Shown: positions 43,904-52,190 of the stretch, in pieces
Layout of the letters: every line of letters starts with the position of its first letter
How positions within the stretch are numbered: the first letter of the stretch is position 1
NCBI RefSeq assembly: GCF_014203645.1
Contig: NZ_JACHJL010000013.1
Coordinates: forward strand, 62,001 to 126,000
Source: Streptomyces zagrosensis
GTDB taxonomy: Bacteria > Actinomycetota > Actinomycetes > Streptomycetales > Streptomycetaceae
Direction of reading: 5' to 3'
DNA length: 64,000 bases
Made by a program: the position numbers and the translations under genes
Notes under the pieces: generated by a model
What the model was told of the DNA's origin: nothing
Seen by the model: the letters and a program-made list of their open reading frames with translations, nothing else
Database searches by the model: none

Positions 43904-44412
43904 GGAAAAGCCTCACTTCCTCGTTGGCTGCCCCACTCGTACGGCGGGGTCTTGTTCATCGGCTTCGTCGCCAGCGAGTACCCAGGTCGATGCGGATTAT
44001 GACGCGCGGCGCTCGCCCAACTGGGCCAGCCCCGGGGCAGCCACCCGCCACGCCGGGCGGTCCCATCTCGGCAGGCGGCTCGGCAGGCCGGCGGCGTCCA
44101 CACATGACCCGTGATGGCCGTGGCCATCACGGGCATACGTAGGTGGACCGGCGGGCGACACAACGCGCCACAGCTCACCGAAGGTCGCCGGAAGACCGCC
44201 GCTGACCGCCGCAGAGCAGCGGACGCCATGAGAGGTTTAACGGCCGTGACCGTACGATGAGCTGTGGTGCTTGCGTCAACAGCCGGGCACACCTGGGACA
44301 AGTGACATACGCCCCCTTGAGTGCGTGCGTCACGTGGTTTTAGGTGGTGTCGGGGGCCATAAGGCCCCGCACCGAGCCGGACTCACGAGGCCGGCAGACG
44401 GGAGGCTTGGCC
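43904..44412. other. Divergent intergenic region upstream of egtA
   Basis: About 510 bases between the SRPBCC gene and egtA. It holds a perfect 12-bp inverted repeat (separate entry). A less GC-rich stretch at about 44235-44345 could hold the egtA promoter. No gene is evident. Confidence 0.45.
44108..44133. promoter_or_regulatory. Perfect 26-bp palindrome
   Basis: CCCGTGATGGCC, two bases GT, then GGCCATCACGGG: a perfect 12-bp inverted repeat between the divergent SRPBCC and egtA genes, about 205 bases upstream of the SRPBCC start and 280 upstream of egtA. With a 2-base centre it is better suited to a dimeric DNA-binding protein than to an RNA hairpin. Confidence 0.4.
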
Positions 44413-45699
44413 ATGCCCGAACAGCTACGACCGTCGAGAGCGCAGACGGTCACCGAGGCCGAAGTGGAAGCCTTGGTACACGGCATCTGTTTCAAGACAG
44501 GACCACCTAGCAAGCTGGGTGTCGAACTCGAATGGCTCGTACACGACCTGCACGACCCCGTACGCCCCGTTCATCCGTCCCGGCTGACCACCGCGAACGA
44601 AGGTCTACGGGCTCTCCCGCTCCGATCCGCCCTCACCTTCGAACCGGGCGGCCAAGTCGAACTCAGCTCCCGCCCCGCCTCCTCGCTCACCTCCTGCATC
44701 CAGGAGATGACGGAGGACCTGAGCGCGGTTAGAGCATCTCTTCTCTCCATGGGGCTCACCATCGCGGGCCACGGCCATGACCCGTGGCGGCCACCGCGCC
44801 GGCTGCTCACCCAGGCCCGCTATCAAGCGATGGAGTGCTATCTCGACCGCTGGGGCTCCGCGGGCCGCACCATGATGTGCCGCTCGGCGTCCGTACAGGT
44901 CTGCCTGGACGCGGGGCACGAGGAGCCGGGAACACTGGGATACGGGAGACGCTGGCAGCTGGCGCACCTGCTGGGCGCGGTATTGGTTGCCGCGTTTGCG
45001 AACTCGCCGCTCGCTCAGGGCCGGCCCACCGGTTGGCGGTCCACCCGGCAGGCCGTGTGGGCGTCGTTCGACCCGGGCCGCACCCAGGCACCCGCCGGTG
45101 ACACGGACCCGCGTACGGCCTGGACCGCCTACGTGCTGGACGCGCCGGTGATGTGCGTCCGTGCCCTCGGGGACGACACGGGGCCTTGGGAGGTGCCGCA
45201 GGAACCGCTGAGCCTGCGGGACTGGATTCGCAGCGGCCTGCCCCGGCCGCCGAGCCTCGATGACGTCGCCTACCACATATCGACGCTCTTCCCCCCGGTT
45301 CGGCCACGTGGGCATATGGAGCTGCGCATGATCGACGCCCAGCCGGGCATCGACGGCTGGATGGTGCCGCTGGCGGTGACCGCCGCCTTGTTCGACGACC
45401 CGGCGGCGGCTGAGGCCGCCTACCGTGCGGTCAAGCCGCTCGCGGACACCGCGGGCTCGCAGCCCGCTCCCCGCAATCCCCTGTGGCGTCGGGCAGCCCA
45501 GCGGGCGCTGACCGATCCGGAGCTGCGCACCGCGGCCCTCGCATGTTTCGCCGCGGCCCAGGACGCGCTGCCGCGACTGGGCGCCTCGCCTTCCGTATGC
45601 GCCACCGTTGCCGACTTCACCGAACGCTATGTCGCGCGGGGACGATGTCCCGCCGACGATCTACTCGATTCCGTCGCCGGGAAGGAAGGCCGCCGATGA
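44413..45699 (+). CDS. egtA: Ergothioneine glutamate-cysteine ligase EgtA
   Basis: 428 residues from ATG 44413, with GGGAGGC upstream. It belongs to the actinobacterial GCS2/EgtA family: 'LGVELEWLVHDLHDP' (metal-binding Glu residues), 'LTFEPGGQVELSSRPA', 'MTEDLSAVRASLLSMGLTIA', 'GRTMMCRSASVQVCLDAG', 'LAHLLGAVLVAAFANSPLAQ' and 'PPVRPRGHMELRMIDAQPG'. It makes gamma-glutamylcysteine, the sulfur donor used by EgtB. It is the first gene of the cluster and overlaps egtB by four bases (ATGA), so the two are translationally coupled. All motifs appear intact. Confidence 0.92.
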   Translation: MPEQLRPSRAQTVTEAEVEALVHGICFKTGPPSKLGVELEWLVHDLHDPVRPVHPSRLTTANEGLRALPLRSALTFEPGGQVELSSRPASSLTSCIQEMTEDLSAVRASLLSMGLTIAGHGHDPWRPPRRLLTQARYQAMECYLDRWGSAGRTMMCRSASVQVCLDAGHEEPGTLGYGRRWQLAHLLGAVLVAAFANSPLAQGRPTGWRSTRQAVWASFDPGRTQAPAGDTDPRTAWTAYVLDAPVMCVRALGDDTGPWEVPQEPLSLRDWIRSGLPRPPSLDDVAYHISTLFPPVRPRGHMELRMIDAQPGIDGWMVPLAVTAALFDDPAAAEAAYRAVKPLADTAGSQPAPRNPLWRRAAQRALTDPELRTAALACFAAAQDALPRLGASPSVCATVADFTERYVARGRCPADDLLDSVAGKEGRR

Positions 45700-47063
45700 C
45701 CCCCACAGAACGAGAGCCCGGGACGTCGTCCGCGTCCGGCCAAGGCAGCGACCCGGAGCAGCTCAGGAAGCGCGCCCTCCAAGCTTTGACCACCGCTCGG
45801 GAGCGCACCGCGACGCTCACCAGTTGCGTGGATGATGCGGAGCTGACCGCTCAGCACTCGCCGTTGATGTCACCACTGGTCTGGGACCTGGCACATATCG
45901 GCAACCAAGAGGAGCAGTGGCTGCTGCGCGCCGTGGCTGGGCGCGAGGCCCTACGGCCGGAGATCGATTCGGTCTATGACGCATTCGAGCATCCGCGGGC
46001 CGCGCGCCCCACGCTGCCGCTGCTGCCGCCCGCTCAGGCGCGCAGTTACGCCGCAGACGTTCGTGGCCGCGTGCTCGACGTGCTGGAGCGCTCGCCGCTG
46101 CGGGGCGAGCCGCTGGTGGACGCGGCGTTCGCCTTCGGGATGATCGCCCAACACGAGCAGCAACACGATGAAACGATGCTGATCACCCACCAGTTGCGGC
46201 GTGGCCCGGCGGCGCTCACCGCCCCCGAGCCGCCGCGTGCACCGGCCGATGCGGCCCGGCTGCCCGCCGATGTGCTGGTCCCCGGCGGCGAGTTCACCAT
46301 GGGCACATCCGCCGAACCCTGGGCGCTGGACAATGAGCGCCCGGCCCATCGCAGGACGCTGGACGCTTTTCACATCGACTCGGTGCCGGTGAGCAACGGC
46401 GCCTATCTGCGCTTCATCGAGGACGGCGGTTACGCCGAGCCGCGTTGGTGGCATCCGCACGGTTGGGCGTTGGTGCGCGAACACACGTTGACCGCGCCGC
46501 TGTTCTGGCGCCGCGATGGCGGGGAGTGGCTACGGCGTAGGTTCGGTGTCCTTGAGCCGGTGCCGTTGGACGAGCCGGTGTTCCATGTGAGTTGGTACGA
46601 GGCCGATGCCTACGCCCGCTGGGCGGGGCGGCGGCTGCCGACCGAGGCGGAGTGGGAGAAGGCCGCGCGATTCGACCCGGCCTCCGGGCGCTCCCTACGC
46701 TACCCGTGGGGCGACGCCGACCCCACCCCCGAGCATGCCAATCTCGGGCAGCGGCATCTACGCCCCGCACCGGTCGGCGGCTATCCACTGGGGGCCTCGC
46801 CACTGGGCGTTCGACAGCTCATCGGCGATGTGTGGGAGTGGACGGCCAGCGACTTCCTGCCGTATCCGGGCTTTGTGGCGTTTCCGTACCCGGAATACTC
46901 GCAGGTGTTCTTCGGTGACGCGCACAAGGTGCTGCGCGGTGGTTCTTTCGCCGTGGACTCGGTGGCCTGCCGGGGCACGTTCCGCAACTGGGACCTGCCG
47001 ATGCGGCGCCAGATCTTCGCCGGCTTCCGCACCGCACGCGACGCACAGCCGGGGCAGCGGTGA
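45696..47063 (+). CDS. egtB: Ergothioneine sulfoxide synthase EgtB
   Basis: 455 residues. The N-terminal DinB-like domain supplies the iron-binding 3-His facial triad: His 67 ('VWDLAHIGNQEEQW') and His 153/His 157 ('AQHEQQHDETML'). The C-terminal formylglycine-enzyme-like (FGE-sulfatase) domain includes 'VPGGEFTMGTSAEPWALDNE', 'VSNGAYLRFIEDGGYAEPRW', 'GRRLPTEAEWEKAARFDPAS', 'IGDVWEWTASDFLPYPGF' and 'VLRGGSFAVDSVACRGTFRN'. It catalyses O2-dependent C-S bond formation between hercynine and gamma-glutamylcysteine. Start ATG overlaps the egtA stop. Length is normal for the actinobacterial type. The EgtC-EgtD frame begins 58 bases downstream. Confidence 0.95.
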   Translation: MTPTEREPGTSSASGQGSDPEQLRKRALQALTTARERTATLTSCVDDAELTAQHSPLMSPLVWDLAHIGNQEEQWLLRAVAGREALRPEIDSVYDAFEHPRAARPTLPLLPPAQARSYAADVRGRVLDVLERSPLRGEPLVDAAFAFGMIAQHEQQHDETMLITHQLRRGPAALTAPEPPRAPADAARLPADVLVPGGEFTMGTSAEPWALDNERPAHRRTLDAFHIDSVPVSNGAYLRFIEDGGYAEPRWWHPHGWALVREHTLTAPLFWRRDGGEWLRRRFGVLEPVPLDEPVFHVSWYEADAYARWAGRRLPTEAEWEKAARFDPASGRSLRYPWGDADPTPEHANLGQRHLRPAPVGGYPLGASPLGVRQLIGDVWEWTASDFLPYPGFVAFPYPEYSQVFFGDAHKVLRGGSFAVDSVACRGTFRNWDLPMRRQIFAGFRTARDAQPGQR

Positions 47064-47121
47064 CGGCCGCACGCGGCGGACTGCCGCGCCGCGCGTGCCC
47101 GGCCCCGAAAGGGGGCCGCTG

Positions 47122-49257
47122 ATGTGCCGCCATCTCGCCTATCTCGGGGACGAGGTGCCACTCGGCGCGCTCCTCATCCGGCCCCCGCACGCGCTGCTGC
47201 ACCAGTCCTGGGAGCCGCGGCGGCAGCAGCACGGGACGGTCAATGCCGACGGATTCGGCGTCGGCTGGTACGCGGCCGACGACCCGGTGCCCGCGCGCTA
47301 CCGCAGGGCCGGGCCCATCTGGGCGGATCTGTCGTTCGCCGATCTCGCCCGGGTCGTGCGCTCCGGGGCGCTGCTCGGCGCTGTACGGGACGCCACCGAC
47401 CCCAGTGCCGATGGGGAGGCGGCTGCCGCGCCATTCGCCTCCGGACGCTGGCTGTTCAGCCACAACGGGGCCGTGCGGCACTGGCCGGAATCAATGGCGA
47501 GCCTGGTGCCCACGCTCCCCCCGGAGGCACTGCTCGGCATGGAAGCACGCTGCGATGCGGCATTCATCTGGGCTTTTACGCTGCACCAGCTGCGGGCGGG
47601 GGTCCCGATCGGCCAGGCGCTCACCGCGACGGTCATCGCACTGGATGAGGCGGCCCCCGGGTCACGGCTGAATCTGCTGCTCACCGATGGCACCACCATC
47701 GCGGCCACCGCCTGGGGCGACTCGCTGTGGTACCGCACCGAGCCCGGCGCCGAAACGCCACAGGGAAAGCCGGTGCAGCCAGGGCAGCCGGGACAGCCGG
47801 GAGAGAACGGCGCCGGGCACCGTGCTTCGGCATCCGACCAGGCAGCCCGTACCGCTGCTGTGGTGGTCGCATCGGAGCCCTACGACGACGATCCACGCTG
47901 GACGCAGGTCCCCGACCGCACCTTGGTGATCGCCACCCGCTGCGGCGTCTCGCTCACCCCGATCGGCGCGCCGATGGCGGTCACCCCACCGCCGATGCCT
48001 GGCAGCCCAGACGCCCACGCCACACCACACCGCACGCCAACTACCCCGCCTGCACCCGCCCGGCCTGCCCCCACTGCCGGGGCTGGCCGGGCCCCGGCAG
48101 CGGATTCCGGCGCGGATCGCCGACCGCCGCACTCCCCCGCGGCGGCCTCGCCACCGTCCCCGGCTTCGCCACCGCAGCGGCCCTACCCACCACCGCACGC
48201 GCTGGCCCCTCAGCCCGGCCGCGTCGCGCCGCCTGCCGCCGAACCCCAACAGCTCTCCCCGCCCAAGGAGCCCTCCCCCGTGAGCCCGTTCGCCCTGACC
48301 CGCACCCTCCCGGCCGACGCGACGGCCGCCGCCTTGCGTACGGACGTGTCCGCCGGGCTGACCGCCGAGCCCAAGTGGCTGCCGCCAAAATGGTTTTACG
48401 ACGCACGCGGAAGCGAGCTGTTCGAGGAGATCACTCGCCTGCCCGAGTACTACCCGACCCGCACCGAGCGAGAGATCCTGGCCGTTCGCGCCCAGGAGAT
48501 CGCGGCGGCGATCGATGCACGGACCCTGGTCGAACTCGGCTCGGGATCGTCGGAGAAGACCCGGCTGCTGCTGGATGCGCTGCCCAAGCTCCAGGCATAT
48601 GTGCCGGTGGATGTCAGCGCCAGCGCCTTGGAGTTGGCCGGGCACGCCCTGCTGGCCGAACGCCCCGAGCTCTCCGTACATGCCCTGGTCGCCGACTTTC
48701 AGCAGGTTCTGGCCCTGCCGGACACACCGGGGCCCAGGCTGCTGGTCTTCCTCGGCGGCACCATCGGCAACCTTTTGCCCGACGAACGGGCCCATTTCCT
48801 GGCCTCGGTGCGCTCGCTGCTGGCGCCGGGCGATGCGTTGTTGCTCGGCACCGACCTGGTCAAGTACGAGCAGACGCTGGTGGCGGCGTACGACGACGCG
48901 GCAGGCGTCACCGCAGAGTTCAACAAAAACGTTTTGTCGGTACTCAACCGCGAGTTGGGCGCCGACTTCCACCCGGCCGACTTCGACCATGTGGCCCGTT
49001 GGAACCCGGAACACGAGTGGATCGAGATGCGCCTACGGGCCAGGGCGGCGTTGACCGCGAAGATCCCCGCACTCGATCTGGCGGTGTCCTTCGAGGCGGG
49101 CGAGGAGGTACGGACCGAGGTGTCCGCGAAGTTCCGGCGCGCGGGCGTCAGCGCCGAACTGGCCGCGGCCGGACTCACCCTGCGCCACTGGTGGACCGAT
49201 AGCGCGGACCGATTCGCACTGTCCCTCGCCACTTTGCAGGGCGCACCGACGCCGTAA
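47122..49257 (+). CDS. EgtC-EgtD fusion: gamma-glutamyl hercynylcysteine sulfoxide hydrolase fused to histidine N-alpha-methyltransferase
   Basis: One uninterrupted frame of 711 residues. Residues 1-280 are EgtC, an Ntn-type class II amidotransferase with nucleophile Cys 2 ('MCRHLAYLGDEVPLGALL'), 'HGTVNADGFGVGWYAADDPV' and 'WLFSHNGAVRHWPESM'. It holds a Gly/Pro/Gln-rich loop at about 213-245. Residues 281-386 are a Pro/Ala/Thr-rich linker. Residues 387-711 are EgtD: 'EITRLPEYYPTRTEREIL', SAM motif 'LVELGSGSSEKTRLLL', 'VFLGGTIGNLLPDERAHF', 'GTDLVKYEQTLVAAYDDA' and 'EEVRTEVSAKFRRAGVS'. In relatives these are separate proteins; here no stop codon separates them. EgtD methylates histidine to hercynine; EgtC removes glutamate after EgtB. 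No egtE follows. Confidence 0.85.
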   Translation: MCRHLAYLGDEVPLGALLIRPPHALLHQSWEPRRQQHGTVNADGFGVGWYAADDPVPARYRRAGPIWADLSFADLARVVRSGALLGAVRDATDPSADGEAAAAPFASGRWLFSHNGAVRHWPESMASLVPTLPPEALLGMEARCDAAFIWAFTLHQLRAGVPIGQALTATVIALDEAAPGSRLNLLLTDGTTIAATAWGDSLWYRTEPGAETPQGKPVQPGQPGQPGENGAGHRASASDQAARTAAVVVASEPYDDDPRWTQVPDRTLVIATRCGVSLTPIGAPMAVTPPPMPGSPDAHATPHRTPTTPPAPARPAPTAGAGRAPAADSGADRRPPHSPAAASPPSPASPPQRPYPPPHALAPQPGRVAPPAAEPQQLSPPKEPSPVSPFALTRTLPADATAAALRTDVSAGLTAEPKWLPPKWFYDARGSELFEEITRLPEYYPTRTEREILAVRAQEIAAAIDARTLVELGSGSSEKTRLLLDALPKLQAYVPVDVSASALELAGHALLAERPELSVHALVADFQQVLALPDTPGPRLLVFLGGTIGNLLPDERAHFLASVRSLLAPGDALLLGTDLVKYEQTLVAAYDDAAGVTAEFNKNVLSVLNRELGADFHPADFDHVARWNPEHEWIEMRLRARAALTAKIPALDLAVSFEAGEEVRTEVSAKFRRAGVSAELAAAGLTLRHWWTDSADRFALSLATLQGAPTP
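48265..48282 (+). promoter_or_regulatory. Internal ribosome binding site and start for EgtD
   Basis: AAGGAG at 48265-48270 lies nine bases before GTG 48280, in frame with EgtD ('SPFALTRTLPADATAAALRT'). Starting here would yield a 325-residue EgtD, the normal stand-alone length. It is as good as any ribosome binding site in the window, so free EgtD may be made in addition to the fusion. Confidence 0.6.
48280..49257 (+). CDS. egtD: Alternative product: stand-alone EgtD (histidine N-alpha-methyltransferase)
   Basis: Nested inside the fusion frame. If translation initiates at GTG 48280, the product is 325 residues and covers the whole EgtD domain, from 'ALTRTLPADATAAALRTDV' to the end, matching characterised EgtD proteins (about 320 residues). 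It trimethylates the alpha-amino group of histidine using S-adenosylmethionine, the first step of ergothioneine synthesis. I list it because the sequence supports two possible products; which is made is not decidable from sequence. Confidence 0.55.
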   Translation: MSPFALTRTLPADATAAALRTDVSAGLTAEPKWLPPKWFYDARGSELFEEITRLPEYYPTRTEREILAVRAQEIAAAIDARTLVELGSGSSEKTRLLLDALPKLQAYVPVDVSASALELAGHALLAERPELSVHALVADFQQVLALPDTPGPRLLVFLGGTIGNLLPDERAHFLASVRSLLAPGDALLLGTDLVKYEQTLVAAYDDAAGVTAEFNKNVLSVLNRELGADFHPADFDHVARWNPEHEWIEMRLRARAALTAKIPALDLAVSFEAGEEVRTEVSAKFRRAGVSAELAAAGLTLRHWWTDSADRFALSLATLQGAPTP

Positions 49258-49268
49258 CCGATAGCGCG

Positions 49269-49299
49269 GCTGACCGCCGGGCCTGGCTCGGCGGTCAGC
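49269..49299 (+). terminator. Terminator after the ergothioneine cluster
   Basis: A perfect 10-bp stem, GCTGACCGCC / GGCGGTCAGC, with an 11-base loop starts 12 bases after the EgtD stop. The right arm GGCGGTCAGC recurs at 49313-49322, so two alternative hairpins are possible. Confidence 0.6.
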
Positions 49300-49355
49300 A
49301 GCGCCGGTACCCGGCGGTCAGCGCCGACGCGACCTGCTGGGCCCTTCATGGCTGC

Positions 49356-49814
49356 TTACCGGCTGCCGTCGAGAGCGGTGGTCCAACAGGGGTCGATATG
49401 ACCCAGCCAGGCGTCTTGGGCGTCGGCCAGTGGACGCCTGAGAGGAAGGGGCAGGAACCGGCATGCGAAGGTACGGCCAGCGTCGCCGCCGTCACCACGG
49501 ACCCGGTGCTCCCACGCGTCGGGGGTGTTGTCCGGTGCCCGGAGGGAGAAGAAGCTGGTGCGCCGCGGCTGTCCCGTCTCCGGGTGCGGCTTATCCTCCA
49601 CCGCGATCTTCCGAAGCACGGTGGCAATGCGCAGACCGGTCTCCTCGGCGACCTCGCGAAGGACCGCTTCTTCCCCTCCCTCGCCGGCTTCGACGCCCCC
49701 CGCGGGGATCTGGGTGCCGGCCTCCTCCATGCCGACGTGGTCGAACACCAGGAGTTCGGGAATGTCGCGATGGCGGATCACATACGCGGCGACACGGATT
49801 CTGGGTCGGGTCAT
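49356..49814 (-). CDS. NUDIX hydrolase
   Basis: 152 residues from MTRPRIRVAAYVIRHRD; an in-frame Met five residues earlier exists. The Nudix box is complete: 'GGVEAGEGGEEAVLREVAEE' followed by TGL, giving G-x5-E-x7-REVAEETG with its metal-binding Glu residues. The N-terminal strand 'RVAAYVIRHRDIPELLVFD' is typical. It should cleave a nucleoside diphosphate linked to another moiety; the substrate is unknown. It converges on the ergothioneine cluster and appears to be monocistronic. Confidence 0.9.
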   Translation of the reverse strand: MTRPRIRVAAYVIRHRDIPELLVFDHVGMEEAGTQIPAGGVEAGEGGEEAVLREVAEETGLRIATVLRKIAVEDKPHPETGQPRRTSFFSLRAPDNTPDAWEHRVRGDGGDAGRTFACRFLPLPLRRPLADAQDAWLGHIDPCWTTALDGSR

Positions 49815-50060
49815 CCCGCCATGGTCCATGCTCGCCAGGCCCCAAGCTCCAGCGGTCTCATCGCGTCCCGACCGTCACACGGCGCTCCCCGCCCGTCTGG
49901 CCGCGGCCGTTCGCGAACGCGTCCACCGGCCCTCAGGCCCGCACCGTTGGTGTCTAAGCAGTGGGAAGCTCATACAGCCTCGTAACGTCGGCCCACTAAC
50001 CGCCCGGGCGCCGGAGGGCGCCGGTGTTCGCCGGGCCCTCCGGTGGTCCAGATCGGGTGT

Positions 50061-50939
50061 CTAGCGCGCCCGGCTGTACTGCTGGTCCCCGTGGCCCACC
50101 GCGGGCAGCACCGGGCGCAGCAGGTTGTCCGGGAGGCCGCGCCGCCGCCACTCGCGCGGGTAGCCGAGCGAGACCTCTTCGAACCGCACGCCGTCCTCGG
50201 TGGTGACGCGCGGAATGTGCAGATGGCCGTAGATGACGGCGGCAGCGTTGAAACGCCGGTGCCAGTCCGCGGTGAGTTTGGTGCCGCACCACAGTGCGAA
50301 GTCGGGGTAGTAGAGGACCTCGGTGGGCAGTCGAGTCAGGGGCCAGTGGTTGATGAGCACCGGCGGAGCCTCCGGAGCGATTTCGGCCAGCCGCCGCTCC
50401 GTCTCGGCGATCCGCGCCTGGCACCAGGCTTCCTTGCTCGGATACGGGTCTGGGTGCAAGAAGTGCTCGTCGGTGCAGACCACGCCGGTCTCGTACGCGG
50501 CGGCCAGCGCCTCCTCCTGGGTGTGCCGGGGGTTGGCCCGGAAGGTGTAGTCGTACAGCGTGAAGACCGGGGCGATGGTGAGCGGGCCTGCGGTGCCCTC
50601 CCAGATGAGGAACGGGTCCTCGGGGGTCGCGACGCCAAGGGACCGGCACATCTCCACCAACCGGTCGTAGCGAGCGACGCCGCGCAGCTCCAGCGAGTCC
50701 TTGGGGTGGGTCCACAGTTCGTGGTTGCCGGGCGCCCAGATGACCTTGGCGAACCGTTCGCTGAGGAGCTGGAGACTGCGCTCGATGTCAGCGAAGACCT
50801 CGCCGACATCACCGGCGACGATCAGCCAGTCGTCGTCCGAGTTGGGGCGCAGCTTCTCCGTGATGGCGCGATTGTCCTCGTAACTGACGTGCAGGTCGCT
50901 GATGGCGAGGAGTTCACCCCGGTGCGCGCCGCCCGTCAC
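50061..50939 (-). CDS. Calcineurin-like metallophosphoesterase
   Basis: About 292 residues if started at GTG 50939; the frame is open to an ATG at 51107, but that added part is Arg/Gly-rich and has no domain character. Metallophosphoesterase blocks appear in order: 'LLAISDLHVSYEDNRAI' (D-x-H), 'DDWLIVAGDVGEVFADIE' (GD), 'KVIWAPGNHELWTHPKDSLE' (GNHE), 'PPVLINHWPLTRLPTEVLYY' (distal His) and 'AAVIYGHLHIPRVTTEDGV' (GHxH). Two metals should be bound, for phosphodiester or phosphomonoester hydrolysis. Relatives in Streptomyces often lie next to phosphopantetheinyl transferase genes; none is seen in this window. Confidence 0.85.
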   Translation of the reverse strand: MTGGAHRGELLAISDLHVSYEDNRAITEKLRPNSDDDWLIVAGDVGEVFADIERSLQLLSERFAKVIWAPGNHELWTHPKDSLELRGVARYDRLVEMCRSLGVATPEDPFLIWEGTAGPLTIAPVFTLYDYTFRANPRHTQEEALAAAYETGVVCTDEHFLHPDPYPSKEAWCQARIAETERRLAEIAPEAPPVLINHWPLTRLPTEVLYYPDFALWCGTKLTADWHRRFNAAAVIYGHLHIPRVTTEDGVRFEEVSLGYPREWRRRGLPDNLLRPVLPAVGHGDQQYSRAR

Positions 50940-51166
50940 CGGGACGACACCGACGTCGCGACGGTCCGCACCGCGGGGCGGGCCGGCACTGGTGTCCCGG
51001 CCGGATGCTCTATGTCCACGCCGTCTTCGACGGACGTACCGCGCATTCGTCTCTCCCGTTCTCGCCACACCGTGCTCTAGCGGGCCGTTCAGCAGGCCTT
51101 CGCCCAAAAGGATCGCATAATGCGGGAGTTAGCGGCGAGCGAGGAAGGTCACGCCCAGCGTGGGCT

Positions 51167-51871
51167 TCACCCGTTCTTATCAGGTCCGTCATCAGCGTCG
51201 GGGGCGGCGCTTGGCCCGGCCGCGCGGCGGGATCGCAGTTGCAGATAGCCGCTGACGGCGGCCACCAGCAGGGAGACCCCGCAGCCGATCGCGATGGCCT
51301 GGAGCTCGCCGCGCGCCGCTGCGCTGCCCAGATAGCCGAGGCCGACCGAGTAGGCCGCCCAAATGGACTCGGCGATTCCGGCGCCGATGAGGTAACGGTG
51401 TGCGGGGTAGCCGACGACGCCCGCGCCGAGGGCGCCGATCAGCCGGCCGCTGGGGAGGAAGCGCACCGCGACGACGAAGGGCACCCCGCGCCGCTGAATG
51501 TGCCCCGCCGACCATCCCAGCAGGGCCTTGCGCCGAGTGGTGCGGTTCGCCCAGCGTTGCACGGGGCCCTTGAACCGCCCGCCGAACCAGTGCAGTACGG
51601 CATCGCCGAGCAGTGCGCTGCCGGCCACGACGAGCAGCACCAGCGCGATGTCGAGGCTGCCGCGCGCCGCGAGCACTCCGCTGGTGATCAGCAGGGCCGA
51701 GTTGGGTACCAGCGGCGGCAGGGTGGTGAGCATCAGCAGTGCGTACGCCCAGCCGGCGCCGTGCGTCAGGTCTGTCTCCAGACCGCCCGCCAACGCCGGC
51801 CAGGCGGCCACGCCGGTTGCGTACGGGAGGTCGATGGCGGCCAGGGAATGTGCCAACGGTGCGGTGTCCAT
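51167..51871 (-). CDS. DedA family (VTT domain) membrane protein
   Basis: 234 residues from MDTAPLAHSLAAIDLPY; an upstream Met adds five residues. The DedA/SNARE-associated core is clear: 'LPPLVPNSALLITSGVLAARG', 'VLLVVAGSALLGDAVLHWFG' and 'GVPFVVAVRFLPSGRLIGAL' with the conserved re-entrant RFLP-G-R region, followed by 'GAGVVGYPAHRYLIGAGIAES'. Members are flippase-like membrane proteins linked to phospholipid or undecaprenyl phosphate recycling. A Pro/Asp-rich C-terminal tail ends the protein. The 319 bases upstream, to the universal stress gene, contain no recognisable gene. Confidence 0.88.
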   Translation of the reverse strand: MDTAPLAHSLAAIDLPYATGVAAWPALAGGLETDLTHGAGWAYALLMLTTLPPLVPNSALLITSGVLAARGSLDIALVLLVVAGSALLGDAVLHWFGGRFKGPVQRWANRTTRRKALLGWSAGHIQRRGVPFVVAVRFLPSGRLIGALGAGVVGYPAHRYLIGAGIAESIWAAYSVGLGYLGSAAARGELQAIAIGCGVSLLVAAVSGYLQLRSRRAAGPSAAPDADDGPDKNG

Positions 51872-52190
51872 CCGGCCACCTCTCATCGGGTGCCGTCATC
51901 ACGGCGGCACGCCTATAGAGCAACGCTGACAAGGAATGGGCGCCCGAGGCAACTCAAAATCAAGAAAGAGAGCGACGGATACCGATTCCTCTCACTTCTC
52001 CTTCCCCTCGCCTGCGCGTGGCGCACCCAGCACGAGCGGTCGCGCGCGAGCCGAACCGCCAAGGCTGGCGGCGGCCCCGGCTGTGCGGTGGGCGGTTCCG
52101 TCTGTGTATCTGTGTGCTGGACAGCGTGGGGTGGGTTGGAAGCGGTGTCCGGGTCGGAGCCGGATCGTACGGACCGTTAACCTCACATCC

